Of a stretch of DNA of 64,000 nt, positions 45,914-54,159 are shown piece after piece (position 1 is the first letter of the stretch; each line of letters starts with the position of its first letter). This stretch comes from Micrococcus sp. EYE_212 (GTDB lineage: Bacteria > Actinomycetota > Actinomycetes > Actinomycetales > Micrococcaceae), in the NCBI RefSeq assembly GCF_023147585.1, contig NZ_JAHXOZ010000001.1:124001-188000 (forward strand), in the 5' to 3' direction. The notes below the pieces were generated by a model. The model had not been told where the DNA came from, ran no database searches, and saw nothing but the letters and a program-made list of their open reading frames with translations. The translations under genes and the position numbers were made by a program.

Positions 45914-46417
45914 ATGGACTCCCCCCGCCTCATGCGCCGCCTCCGCGCCGCATTCGACGCGCGGGTGTTCAACCACGGCGACTACAACCTCGTGTACGGG
46001 CAGCCCTCCGGCTCCTCCACGCCCCTCGTGATCGGCTACCGCCACGTGCCTCTCGAGATGGTCCTCTGCCCTGTGGACCCGGCCGCCGAGCCGGTCCTCC
46101 GCGCGCCGCAGGAGCCGGACCCCGTGACGGTGGGGCTGCACAACGTGGCGACCGTGGCGGACACGGGTTCCGGCTACCAGGTGGAGACCGTCACCGGCTT
46201 TCGCACGTGGTTCGACGTGTCCGAGCACGCGCGGGTCCCTGTGGGGGATCTCACCGAGGACGGTGTCGCGGATCTCGACCAGCGCGCGGACGCCGCGGAT
46301 TTCCACGGATTCATGACCGCGTTCATGGACGAGCTGGACCGGCTGTACGCCGTCTCGGACCCGGCGGAGGCGGTCATGCCCGACCCAGGCTTGGACGGCA
46401 CCCCGAAGACCTGGTAG
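45914..46417 (+). CDS. Conserved-looking protein of unknown function
   Basis: This 167-residue acidic protein is not recognised. It begins MDSPRLMRRLRAAFDARVFN, has HGDYNLVYGQP, VIGYRHVPLEMVLCPVD, TVGLHNVATVADTGSGYQV, WFDVSEHARVPVGDL and DLDQRADAADFHGFMTAFMD, and ends GLDGTPKTW. No signal peptide, membrane helix or metal cluster is evident. Codon use matches the neighbours, so it is probably native. The start is set by a TAGCGT -10 ending 7 bases upstream. Its 3' end overlaps the promoter of tRNA-Lys. Confidence 0.7.
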   Translation: MDSPRLMRRLRAAFDARVFNHGDYNLVYGQPSGSSTPLVIGYRHVPLEMVLCPVDPAAEPVLRAPQEPDPVTVGLHNVATVADTGSGYQVETVTGFRTWFDVSEHARVPVGDLTEDGVADLDQRADAADFHGFMTAFMDELDRLYAVSDPAEAVMPDPGLDGTPKTW

Positions 46418-46420
46418 GGT
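46391..46420 (+). promoter_or_regulatory. Promoter of tRNA-Lys
   Basis: TTGGAC (-35) and TAGGGT (-10) are 18 bases apart. The TAG of the -10 is also the stop codon of the upstream gene. The predicted start lies about 45 bases before the tRNA. Confidence 0.55.
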
Positions 46421-46472
46421 TTCCACTCGTTGCACGGCGCGCCGGTGAGAATCGGAAGGCCGTACGGCGTCT

Positions 46473-46548
46473 GCACCTCTAGCTCAATTGGTAGAGCATC
46501 TGACTCTTAATCAGCAGGTTCCGGGTTCGAGTCCCGGGGGGTGCACCA
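46473..46548 (+). tRNA. tRNA-Lys(CUU)
   Basis: The 76-base gene has acceptor GCACCTC paired with GGGGTGC, anticodon loop CTCTTAA (anticodon CTT), T-arm CCGGGTTCGAGTCCCGG and an encoded CCA end. A strong hairpin follows 4 bases later. Confidence 0.98.
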
Positions 46549-46552
46549 GAAG

Positions 46553-46594
46553 GAGAGGGCCCCGTCATCGCCGCCGCGATGACGGGGCCCTCTC
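46553..46594 (+). terminator. Hairpin terminator of tRNA-Lys
   Basis: A perfect 19-bp stem (GAGAGGGCCCCGTCATCGC and its complement) has a 4-base loop and starts 4 bases after the tRNA CCA. No T-tract follows. Confidence 0.75.
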
Positions 46595-46646
46595 GTCTCC
46601 GCGGGTCGTCTCCGCGGACCGCTCGCCTCCGCGCGGGCGCCCCGCC

Positions 46647-46652
46647 TATCGT
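46647..46652 (+). promoter_or_regulatory. -10 element of bcp (leaderless layout)
   Basis: TATCGT is followed by GGGCGGC (7 bases) and then the ATG at 46660. Confidence 0.5.
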
Positions 46653-46659
46653 GGGCGGC

Positions 46660-47145
46660 ATGACCGACGCTACCTCCTCCCGCCTCCAGCCCGGCGACGT
46701 CGCCCCGGCGTTCACCCTCCAGGACCAGGACGGGCGCCCCGTCTCCCTGCGCGACAGCGCGGGCAAGAGCACGATCGTCTACTTCTACCCGGCGGCCTCC
46801 ACGCCCGGGTGCACCACCCAGGCGTGCGACTTCCGCGACAGCCTCGCCTCCCTCGCCGGCGCCGGCCACGTGGTCCTCGGCATCTCCCCCGACCCGATCG
46901 GCAAGATCATCCGCTTCGCGCAGAAGGAGCAGCTCACGTTCCCGCTCCTCTCGGACGAGGACCACGCCGTGGCGCAGGCCTACGGCGCGTGGGGGGAGAA
47001 GAAGAACTACGGGAAGGTCTACGAGGGCCTGATCCGCTCCACCGTCGTCGTCGGCCCCGACGGCCGGGTCGTCCACGCGCTGTACAACGTGAAGGCCACG
47101 GGCCACGTCGAGCGCCTACGGCGCCTCCTGGGCGTCACCGACTGA
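46660..47145 (+). CDS. bcp: Thioredoxin-dependent peroxiredoxin, BCP/PrxQ type
   Basis: This 161-residue peroxidase reduces hydrogen peroxide and organic hydroperoxides. GDVAPAFTLQDQDGRPVSLRD opens the thioredoxin-like fold. YFYPAASTPGCTTQACDFRD contains the peroxidatic Cys and, five residues later, the resolving Cys typical of atypical two-Cys PrxQ proteins. HVVLGISPDPI and FPLLSDEDHAVAQAYGAWGE follow. The start at 46660 is preferred because a TATCGT -10 ends 7 bases before it. It is probably read through to tRNA-Leu or has its own end in the 46-base gap. Confidence 0.93.
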   Translation: MTDATSSRLQPGDVAPAFTLQDQDGRPVSLRDSAGKSTIVYFYPAASTPGCTTQACDFRDSLASLAGAGHVVLGISPDPIGKIIRFAQKEQLTFPLLSDEDHAVAQAYGAWGEKKNYGKVYEGLIRSTVVVGPDGRVVHALYNVKATGHVERLRRLLGVTD

Positions 47146-47157
47146 GGGACCGGCCGG

Positions 47158-47163
47158 TAGGAT
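47158..47163 (+). promoter_or_regulatory. Possible -10 element of tRNA-Leu
   Basis: TAGGAT lies 28 bases before the tRNA. The -35 (TCACCG at 17 bases) is poor, so transcription from bcp is an alternative. Confidence 0.35.
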
Positions 47164-47191
47164 CTGAGCTCGCCCCCGAGGAGCGGGGCAG

Positions 47192-47273
<82 letters not shown>

Positions 47274-47297
47274 CAGCACTGACACGAGGAGACGGAC

Positions 47298-48995
47298 ATG
47301 GAGCTCAGCCGTCGCGGGTTCATGGGCCTCGGCCTGGCCTCGCTCGGCGTGGGCCTGAGCGGGTGCGGGCGGGAGGCCCCGGCCACGCCTGCCGCGTCCA
47401 CCCCCACTGTCCCGTCCGCGGCGCCCGCAGCCCCCGCGGTCCCTCGGCCGTTCGTGGTGGGCGCGCCGGGCCGCCCGCTCACGCGTGACCCCGCGGGCGC
47501 CTGGGACGCGGAGACCTTCCGCCTCTCCCGCCAGGTGCTCGAGACGCTGCTCGGCGTGGACCCGGACACGGGGGCCCCGACCCCCCAGCTCGTGGAGTCC
47601 CACACGGTCTCGGACGACGGCCTCACCCACGAGTTCCGCCTCCTCGACGGCTTGGTCTTCGAGGACGGCGCACCGTGCGACGCCGCCGCCGTGGCCGCCA
47701 ACGTCACGCGCTGGTCCACGCCGCCGACCCCCGTGGACGGGACCGTCGCGATGCCCTCCCCGTTCGTGTCCGCGTTCGGCGGACACGCGGGGACCGAGGA
47801 GACCGCCTTCGTGGGCGTCGAGACGCCCGACGAGCGGACCGTCCGACTGCGCCTGCGCTCCCGCCTCCACCACCTCCCCGCGGCGCTGAGCTCCCCGCCC
47901 TTCGCCATCTCCTCCCCCGGCTCATGGGGCCGGACGGTCCGGGTGGGGGACGCCGACGTCGTCACCCCCGCGGGCACCGGGGCCTTCCGCTGGGCCACGG
48001 CCGAGGAGGCCGCCGCGCACGCGGCGCGGGAGCCGGCGGCCGCGGACCCCGCCGACGTCACCCTGCTCATGCCCGCCGACCGTCACCGCGGGGACGCGCC
48101 CGCCACGGGGCCGGTGGCCGTGCACGCGTGGGGCCGGGCGAGCACCCGCCTGCGGGAGCTGCGCCGGGGCACCGCGGACGTGATCGACGTGGTGGCCCCC
48201 AGCCAGCTGCGCCCCCTCGTGGAGGCCGGCACGCAGGTCCTCCCCCGCGATCCCCTGGCCGTGCTCTACCTCGGGATGAACCTGGCCCATCCGCAGCTGC
48301 GCTCCCAGCATCTGCGCCAGGCCGTGGCCCACGCGGTGGACCGCGGGCGGCTGGCCTCCAGCGACGTCTTCCTCGAGGGCACCGCCCAGGCCCACGACCT
48401 CGTTCCGCCGGCCCTCGGCGTCGGCGACGAGGAGGCGGAGCACCACGACCTCGATCCGGACCGCGCCGAGCGTCTCCGGGAGATGTCCGGGTACGCGGGC
48501 GAGCCCCTCGAGTTCCTGTACCCCCTGGCCACGGGGCGCCCCTCCCTGCCCGAGCCCGAGCGCGTCTACGCGATGGTCGCCGCGGACCTGGGCGCGGTGG
48601 GGATCACGGTGACCCCCGTGCCGGTCCCGGACGACGAGGACTACCTGAGGGCCGTGGTCTCCCGGCCCACCCGGGCGCTCCACCTCATGGGCCGCGGCGG
48701 CGCCTACCGCGACCCCCACGCGTTCCTCGAGCCGATCGCCCGCTCGGGCCGGGCCGAGACCAACTACGACAATCCCCGGGTGGTGCGCGACCTCGCGGCC
48801 GCCGCCGCGGAGCCCGACGACGACCGACGCCGCGAGCTGCACCGCGGCGTCGTGCGCGCGATGGCCCTGGACCTGCCCGCCCTGCCGCTCGTCTACCCCA
48901 TCTCCGCGCTGGCCACGGGGCCCAGGGTGGCCTCGTACCCGACCTCCCCCCAGCTCGACGAGCCCTTCGCGCGCATCGGCGTCACGGACGCCTGA
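47298..48995 (+). CDS. Family 5 extracellular solute-binding protein, Tat lipoprotein
   Basis: This 565-residue protein resembles peptide/nickel-type ABC binding proteins. The N-terminus MELSRRGFMGLGLASLGVGL has a twin-arginine motif (SRRGFMG) followed by a lipobox (LSGC), so export folded through Tat and lipid anchoring are likely. DPAGAWDAETFRLSRQVLET, LVFEDGAPCDAAAVAANVTR and RQAVAHAVDRGRLASSDVFL are family-5 segments. The protein is complete, but no permease or ATPase genes are adjacent, so it is an orphan here. GAGGAG precedes the ATG. Peptide or oligosaccharide binding is possible; the ligand is unknown. Confidence 0.87.
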   Translation: MELSRRGFMGLGLASLGVGLSGCGREAPATPAASTPTVPSAAPAAPAVPRPFVVGAPGRPLTRDPAGAWDAETFRLSRQVLETLLGVDPDTGAPTPQLVESHTVSDDGLTHEFRLLDGLVFEDGAPCDAAAVAANVTRWSTPPTPVDGTVAMPSPFVSAFGGHAGTEETAFVGVETPDERTVRLRLRSRLHHLPAALSSPPFAISSPGSWGRTVRVGDADVVTPAGTGAFRWATAEEAAAHAAREPAAADPADVTLLMPADRHRGDAPATGPVAVHAWGRASTRLRELRRGTADVIDVVAPSQLRPLVEAGTQVLPRDPLAVLYLGMNLAHPQLRSQHLRQAVAHAVDRGRLASSDVFLEGTAQAHDLVPPALGVGDEEAEHHDLDPDRAERLREMSGYAGEPLEFLYPLATGRPSLPEPERVYAMVAADLGAVGITVTPVPVPDDEDYLRAVVSRPTRALHLMGRGGAYRDPHAFLEPIARSGRAETNYDNPRVVRDLAAAAAEPDDDRRRELHRGVVRAMALDLPALPLVYPISALATGPRVASYPTSPQLDEPFARIGVTDA

Positions 48996-49035
48996 CCCCC
49001 TCGGCCCACGCACCCGGAGCGGGGGCGTCCGGTAG

Positions 49036-49041
49036 TAGAGT
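49036..49041 (+). promoter_or_regulatory. Possible -10 element of mqo
   Basis: TAGAGT in the 134-base gap before mqo would give a leader of about 85 bases. No good -35 is visible. Confidence 0.4.
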
Positions 49042-49129
49042 GGGCCACCGCGGCATCGACCCGCGGCCCCCCGCAGAACCGAGGGACCCGCGGTGCCCCA
49101 CCACCGTCGATCTGTCCCAGGAGTAGACC

Positions 49130-50611
49130 GTGTCCACCACCTCTTCCACCACCCACGACGTCGTGCTGATCGGCGGCGGCATCATGTCCGCCACCCTCGG
49201 CGTGATGCTCCAGAAGCTCGAGCCCACGTGGTCCATCGCCCTGTACGAGAACCTCGACCAGGCCGGTCTGGAGTCCTCCGACCCGTGGAACAACGCCGGC
49301 ACGGGCCACGCGGCCCTGTGCGAGCTGAACTACTCCCCGATGGGCAAGGACGGCCGGGTGGACGTCACCAAGGCCCTCGGCATCAACGAGCAGTTCATGC
49401 TGACCCGCCAGTTCTGGTCCGCCCTCGTGAAGGACGGCACGCTCAAGGACCCGAAGTCCTTCATCAACCCGCTGCCGCACATGTCCTTCGTGTGGGGCGA
49501 CGACCACGCCGACTACCTGGGCAAGCGCTACGAGGCCATGTCCGCCGAGCCGCTCTTCGCGCAGATGGAGCACACCGAGGACCCGGCGACGATCGCCGAG
49601 TGGGCCCCCCTGCTCATGGAGGGCCGCCCCGCCGGCCCGCGCGTCGCCGCCTCCCGCGTGGCCGGCGGCACCGACGTCGACTTCGGCTCCCTCACCCGCC
49701 AGCTCGTGACGAGCATGGCCTCCCACGGCGCCGAGGTGCGCTTCGGCCACAAGGTGACCGGCCTGGAGCGCGGCACCGACGGCCGCTGGGAGGTGGCGGT
49801 CAAGAACAAGGCCGCCGGCTCCACCGTCACGGACCGCGCCCGCTTCGTGTTCGTCGGCGCCGGCGGCGGCGCCCTGCACCTGCTGCAGAACTCCGGGATC
49901 CCCGAGGCCAAGGGCTTCGGCGGCTTCCCCGTGTCCGGCCAGTTCTTCCGTTGCACCGACGACGCCGTGGTGAACCGCCACATGGCCAAGGTGTACGGCC
50001 AGGCCGCGGTGGGCGCCCCGCCCATGTCCGTCCCCCACCTGGACACCCGCTTCGTCAACGGCAAGCGCTCCCTGCTGTTCGGCCCCTACGCCGGCTTCTC
50101 CACCAACTTCCTCAAGACCGGCTCCTACCTGGACCTGCCGCTCTCCATCCGCCCGCACAACCTGCCGGTGATGCTCGACGTGGCGAAGGACAACATCCCG
50201 CTCACGCAGTACCTCGTCTCCGAGGTGCTGAAGCCGCGCTCCAAGAAGGTGGACACGCTCCAGGAGTTCTACCCGGAGGCCGAGGGCTCCGACTGGGAGC
50301 TGATCACCGCCGGCCAGCGCGTGCAGGTGATGAAGAAGAAGGGCCGCTTCGGCGGCGTGCTGCAGTTCGGCACCGAGGTCGTCACCCACGCGGACGGCTC
50401 CCTCGGCGGCCTGCTGGGCGCGTCCCCGGGCGCCTCCACCGCCGCCCCCATCATGGTGAAGCTGCTCGAGCGCTGCTTCCCCGCCAAGATGGGCGCATGG
50501 GACTCCACCCTCAAGGAGCTCATCCCGTCGCTGGGCCACACCCTCAACGAGGAGCCGGAGCTGCTCCGCGAGGTCACCGAGGCCACCGCGTCCACGCTGC
50601 AGCTCGGCTGA
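49130..50611 (+). CDS. mqo: Malate:quinone oxidoreductase
   Basis: This peripheral-membrane FAD enzyme oxidises malate to oxaloacetate and passes electrons to quinone. The 493-residue product starts at a GTG with CAGGAG upstream. [20 protein letters not shown] is the FAD-binding fold. [34 protein letters not shown] and [12 protein letters not shown] are typical Mqo segments. [20 protein letters not shown] and [19 protein letters not shown] complete the C-terminus. The RND exporter gene starts 6 bases after the stop, an unusual partnership. Confidence 0.95.
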   Translation: MSTTSSTTHDVVLIGGGIMSATLGVMLQKLEPTWSIALYENLDQAGLESSDPWNNAGTGHAALCELNYSPMGKDGRVDVTKALGINEQFMLTRQFWSALVKDGTLKDPKSFINPLPHMSFVWGDDHADYLGKRYEAMSAEPLFAQMEHTEDPATIAEWAPLLMEGRPAGPRVAASRVAGGTDVDFGSLTRQLVTSMASHGAEVRFGHKVTGLERGTDGRWEVAVKNKAAGSTVTDRARFVFVGAGGGALHLLQNSGIPEAKGFGGFPVSGQFFRCTDDAVVNRHMAKVYGQAAVGAPPMSVPHLDTRFVNGKRSLLFGPYAGFSTNFLKTGSYLDLPLSIRPHNLPVMLDVAKDNIPLTQYLVSEVLKPRSKKVDTLQEFYPEAEGSDWELITAGQRVQVMKKKGRFGGVLQFGTEVVTHADGSLGGLLGASPGASTAAPIMVKLLERCFPAKMGAWDSTLKELIPSLGHTLNEEPELLREVTEATASTLQLG

Positions 50612-50617
50612 CCGACC

Positions 50618-53600
50618 ATGGGAGCGCTCGCCCGGTTCTCACTGTCGCAGCGGGCGCTTGTGGCGCTCATCACCGTGTTCGTCGCGGTGTTCGGCGTCAT
50701 CTCCGCCGGTCAGCTCAAGCGGGAGCTCATCCCGTCCCTCGAGCTGCCCGTCATCTCGGTGTCCACCACCTACCCGGGCGCGAGCCCGGAGGTGGTGGAC
50801 GCCACGGTGGGCGAGCCCCTCGAGACGGCCCTGCAGGCCGTCGAGGGGCTCGAGTCCTCCCAGTCCACGTCGCGCTCCTCCTTCAACAGCGTGCAGCTTC
50901 GCTTCGAGTACGGCACGGATCTCAACCGGGCGCGCTCCCAGGTGGACCGCGTGATCTCCAACCTCGGCGCCCAGCTGCCGGAGGAGACCGAGACCACCTC
51001 CTTCGCGGGGTCGGTCTCCGACTTCCCGGTGGTCTTCCTCGCGCTCTCCGGGGACGAGGACCTCAACGAGCTGCGCCGCCGGGCCGAGGACGTGGTGGCG
51101 CCCCGCCTGCAGAAGCTCGACGGCGTCCGCGGCGCCCAGGTGATCGGCGGCACCGAGGAGTACGTCTCCGTCGTGCCGGACCAGCAGGCCCTCGCCGCCA
51201 CCGGGATGACCACCCAGGACATCACCACGGCCCTGGAGGAGAACGCCGGCCTGTTCCCCATCGGCCAGGTCACGCAGGACGAGATCACCTATCCGGTCCA
51301 GGCCGGCTCCCCGGTCGAGTCCCTCGAGGAGCTCTCCCAGGTGACCGTCACCCCCGGCTCCGGGTCGGACTCCGGGTCCGCGGGCGAGACCTCCGGCGTC
51401 GGGGGCGGCGGACCGCCCGCCCCGGGCACGACGACGCCCGATGAGGCCACCGCCCCCGGGACCGGCGCGGCGCCGGCCGCCCCCGCAGCCTCCTCCGAGG
51501 GCACCCCCCGGCCGCTGTCGGAGGTCGCCGAGGTGAGCCTCGCCGCCGAGGACCCCACCTCCGTGGCCCGCACCGACGGCGCGGACACGCTCTCGCTCTC
51601 CGTCACGGCGATCCCGGACGCCGACCTCGTGGCCGTCTCCCAGGCGGTGCGCGACACGATGCCGGAGCTCGAGTCCCTCCTGGGCGGCGGATCCCATCTC
51701 GCGGTCGTGTTCGACCAGGCGCCGTTCATCCAGCAGTCCATCGACAGCCTTCTCGTGGAGGGCATGCTGGGCCTGGCCTTCGCGGTCCTCGTGATCGCCG
51801 TCTTCCTCCTCTCGGCCCGCTCCACGCTCGTCACGGCCGTGTCCATCCCGCTCTCCCTGCTGGCCGCGCTGATCGGCGTGAGCGTGGCCGGCTACTCGCT
51901 GAACACCCTCACCCTCGGTGCGCTCACCATCTCGATCGGCCGCGTCGTGGACGACGCGATCGTCGTCGTCGAGAACATCCGGCGGCACCTGAGCCTGGGC
52001 GAGGACCGGCGCACCGCCATCCTCGAGGGCACGCGGGAGGTGGCCACCGCGGTCACCGCGTCCACCCTCGTCGCCGTGGCCGTGTTCCTGCCCATCGGGT
52101 TCGTGGGCGGCCTGGCCGGCGAGCTGTTCCGCCCCTTCGCGGTCACGACGACGATCGCCCTGCTCGCCTCCCTCCTGGTGGCGCTCACGATCATCCCGGT
52201 GCTGTGCTGGTGGTTCCTGCGCGCCCCGCGGCGTGCCGCGGACGCGCCGCGCCAGGCCGCCGACGCCCGTCCGACGGCGCACCGCTCGTGGCTCACGGAC
52301 GCGTACCGCCCCGCACTGCGCTGGACCCAGCGGCACGCCAAGACCACCCTCGCGGCCGCCGTCGTGCTCCTGGCGGGCACCGCGGCGCTGCTGCCCCTGG
52401 TCCCCACCAACCTGCTCGGCGACTCCGGGCAGAACTCCTTCGTGGTCACCGCTCAGCAGAGGCGGGGCACCTCGCTGGAGGCCACCGCTGCGGCGGCCGA
52501 GAAGGTCGAGCAGTCCCTGATGGACACCGAGGGCGTGGAGACCGTGCAGTTCACGGCGGGCGGCCAGGGAAGCTTCTTCGGCGCCGGCGGTGCCGCGGAC
52601 AGCGCCCAGTTCACGGTCGTCACGGACGAGGACGCGGACCAGGAGGCCCTGCAGGACACCGTGCGGCAGGGCCTGGCCGCGCTCGAGGGCGTGGGCGAGG
52701 TGTCCCTCTCGAGCCAGCAGGGCCCCGGCGGCTCGCAGGACATCGACGTGTCCGTGCGCGCCTCCTCGCCCGAGGCCCTCGACGAGGCCGCGAACACGGT
52801 GGCCGAGCGGCTGCGCGGCGTCGAGGGGGCGCGGGAGGTCAGCACGCCCGCCTCGGACACCCGCCCCACCTTCCAGGTGGACGTGGACACCCAGGCCGCC
52901 GCCGAGCGGGGCCTGACCGAGGAGGCCGTCTCGGGCCAGGTGGCCGGTGCGCTGCAGGCCCTGCCGGTGGGCGACGTGCGGTTCGGCTTCCAGGAGTACA
53001 CGGTGCGGCTGGGCGACCCGGAGCCCGTGGAGACCCTCGACGAGCTGCGCGCCGTCCCGGTGCAGACCCCGCAGGGCCCCGTGCCGCTCGAGGAGCTCGC
53101 CGCGGTGTCCCAGCGCGAGGTGCCCGCGAGTGTCACCTCCTCCAACGGCGAGCGCACCGCCGTGGTGAGCGTGAAGCCCGAGGGGCAGGACCTCGGCGCG
53201 GTCTCCCGGGGCGTGGGCGAGGCCCTCGACGGCCTCGAGCTGCCCGAGGGGGCCACGGCCACCATCGGCGGAGCGGCCACCCAGCAGGAGCAGACGTTCC
53301 GGGACCTGGGGCTCGCGCTCCTGGCCGCGATCGCGGTGGTGTACGTGGTCCTGGTGGCCACGTTCAACTCGCTGCGCCAGCCGCTCGTGCTGCTCGTGTC
53401 CATCCCGTTCGCCGCCACGGGCGTCGTCCTGGCGCTGCTGGTCACGGGGACCGCGCTGGGCCTGCCCACCATGATCGGCGTGCTCATGCTCATCGGCATC
53501 GTGGTGACCAACGCGATCGTGCTGATCGACCTCATCAACCAGTACCGGCGGGACCACGCCATGCCGCTGGACGAGGCCATCGAGCTCGGCGCGCTCAACC

Positions 53601-54070
53601 GCGTGCGCCCCGTGGTGATGACGGCGCTGGCCACGGTGCTCGCCATGATGCCCACGGCGCTCGGGATCACCGGCCACGCGGGCTTCATGTCCCAGCCGCT
53701 CGCCGTGGCCGTGGTGGGCGGCCTGGTCTCCTCCACGCTGCTCACGCTCGTGCTGGTGCCGGTCCTCTACCGCATGATCGAGTCCCGGGGCGAGCGGCGC
53801 CGCGTGGCCGAGCTCGAGGAGCGCCGGGCGGCCGAGGCCGAGGAGCGGGAGCGGATCGACGCCGAGCGCCGTGCGGCGGAGGCAGAACGGGCCGCGGCCG
53901 GGCAGCGTGCCGGCCAGGCCGGGGTGCCGGGGGCCGACGGCTCGTCGGCAGTGGGGTCCTCGGCCGGGGCGGGCTCCTCGGCCTCCGGCGGCGGAGGTCG
54001 CCGTGGCCTGCCCTCCCGCCTCCGGGCGGGGCTGGCCGGGATGGCCGGACGGCGGCGCCGCCGGGCCTGA
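50618..54070 (+). CDS. RND-family exporter, HAE1/SwrC-like
   Basis: This 1150-residue protein has the duplicated 12-helix RND plan. An N-terminal helix (ALVALITVFVAVFGVISAGQ) precedes a large extracytoplasmic porter region. IGRVVDDAIVVVENIRRHLS carries the twin Asp of the proton relay. GGLAGELFRPFAVTTTIALLA and, in the second half, IVVTNAIVLIDLINQYR follow; the last has Thr where AcrB has Lys. Two oddities stand out: a Gly/Ser/Pro/Thr-rich insertion at about residues 245-297 (51350-51508) inside the first porter loop, and a tail of roughly 100 residues that is first charged coiled-coil-like and then Ser/Gly-rich. No periplasmic adaptor gene is nearby, as expected in a Gram-positive. Substrate unknown. 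Confidence 0.88.
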   Translation: MGALARFSLSQRALVALITVFVAVFGVISAGQLKRELIPSLELPVISVSTTYPGASPEVVDATVGEPLETALQAVEGLESSQSTSRSSFNSVQLRFEYGTDLNRARSQVDRVISNLGAQLPEETETTSFAGSVSDFPVVFLALSGDEDLNELRRRAEDVVAPRLQKLDGVRGAQVIGGTEEYVSVVPDQQALAATGMTTQDITTALEENAGLFPIGQVTQDEITYPVQAGSPVESLEELSQVTVTPGSGSDSGSAGETSGVGGGGPPAPGTTTPDEATAPGTGAAPAAPAASSEGTPRPLSEVAEVSLAAEDPTSVARTDGADTLSLSVTAIPDADLVAVSQAVRDTMPELESLLGGGSHLAVVFDQAPFIQQSIDSLLVEGMLGLAFAVLVIAVFLLSARSTLVTAVSIPLSLLAALIGVSVAGYSLNTLTLGALTISIGRVVDDAIVVVENIRRHLSLGEDRRTAILEGTREVATAVTASTLVAVAVFLPIGFVGGLAGELFRPFAVTTTIALLASLLVALTIIPVLCWWFLRAPRRAADAPRQAADARPTAHRSWLTDAYRPALRWTQRHAKTTLAAAVVLLAGTAALLPLVPTNLLGDSGQNSFVVTAQQRRGTSLEATAAAAEKVEQSLMDTEGVETVQFTAGGQGSFFGAGGAADSAQFTVVTDEDADQEALQDTVRQGLAALEGVGEVSLSSQQGPGGSQDIDVSVRASSPEALDEAANTVAERLRGVEGAREVSTPASDTRPTFQVDVDTQAAAERGLTEEAVSGQVAGALQALPVGDVRFGFQEYTVRLGDPEPVETLDELRAVPVQTPQGPVPLEELAAVSQREVPASVTSSNGERTAVVSVKPEGQDLGAVSRGVGEALDGLELPEGATATIGGAATQQEQTFRDLGLALLAAIAVVYVVLVATFNSLRQPLVLLVSIPFAATGVVLALLVTGTALGLPTMIGVLMLIGIVVTNAIVLIDLINQYRRDHAMPLDEAIELGALNRVRPVVMTALATVLAMMPTALGITGHAGFMSQPLAVAVVGGLVSSTLLTLVLVPVLYRMIESRGERRRVAELEERRAAEAEERERIDAERRAAEAERAAAGQRAGQAGVPGADGSSAVGSSAGAGSSASGGGGRRGLPSRLRAGLAGMAGRRRRRA

Positions 54071-54117
54071 GACGCCACCGTGCCCGAGGCGCCGCGCGAC
54101 GGCGCAGGACGAGGGGT

Positions 54118-54134
54118 CGACCGCTGCGCGGTCG
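54118..54134. terminator. Small hairpin between the RND exporter and sbcC
   Basis: A 7-bp stem (CGACCGC/GCGGTCG) with a 3-base loop lies in the 89-base convergent gap. There is no T-tract. Confidence 0.4.
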
Positions 54135-54159
54135 GCTCCTCGCCCGTCGGGCGGCTCCC

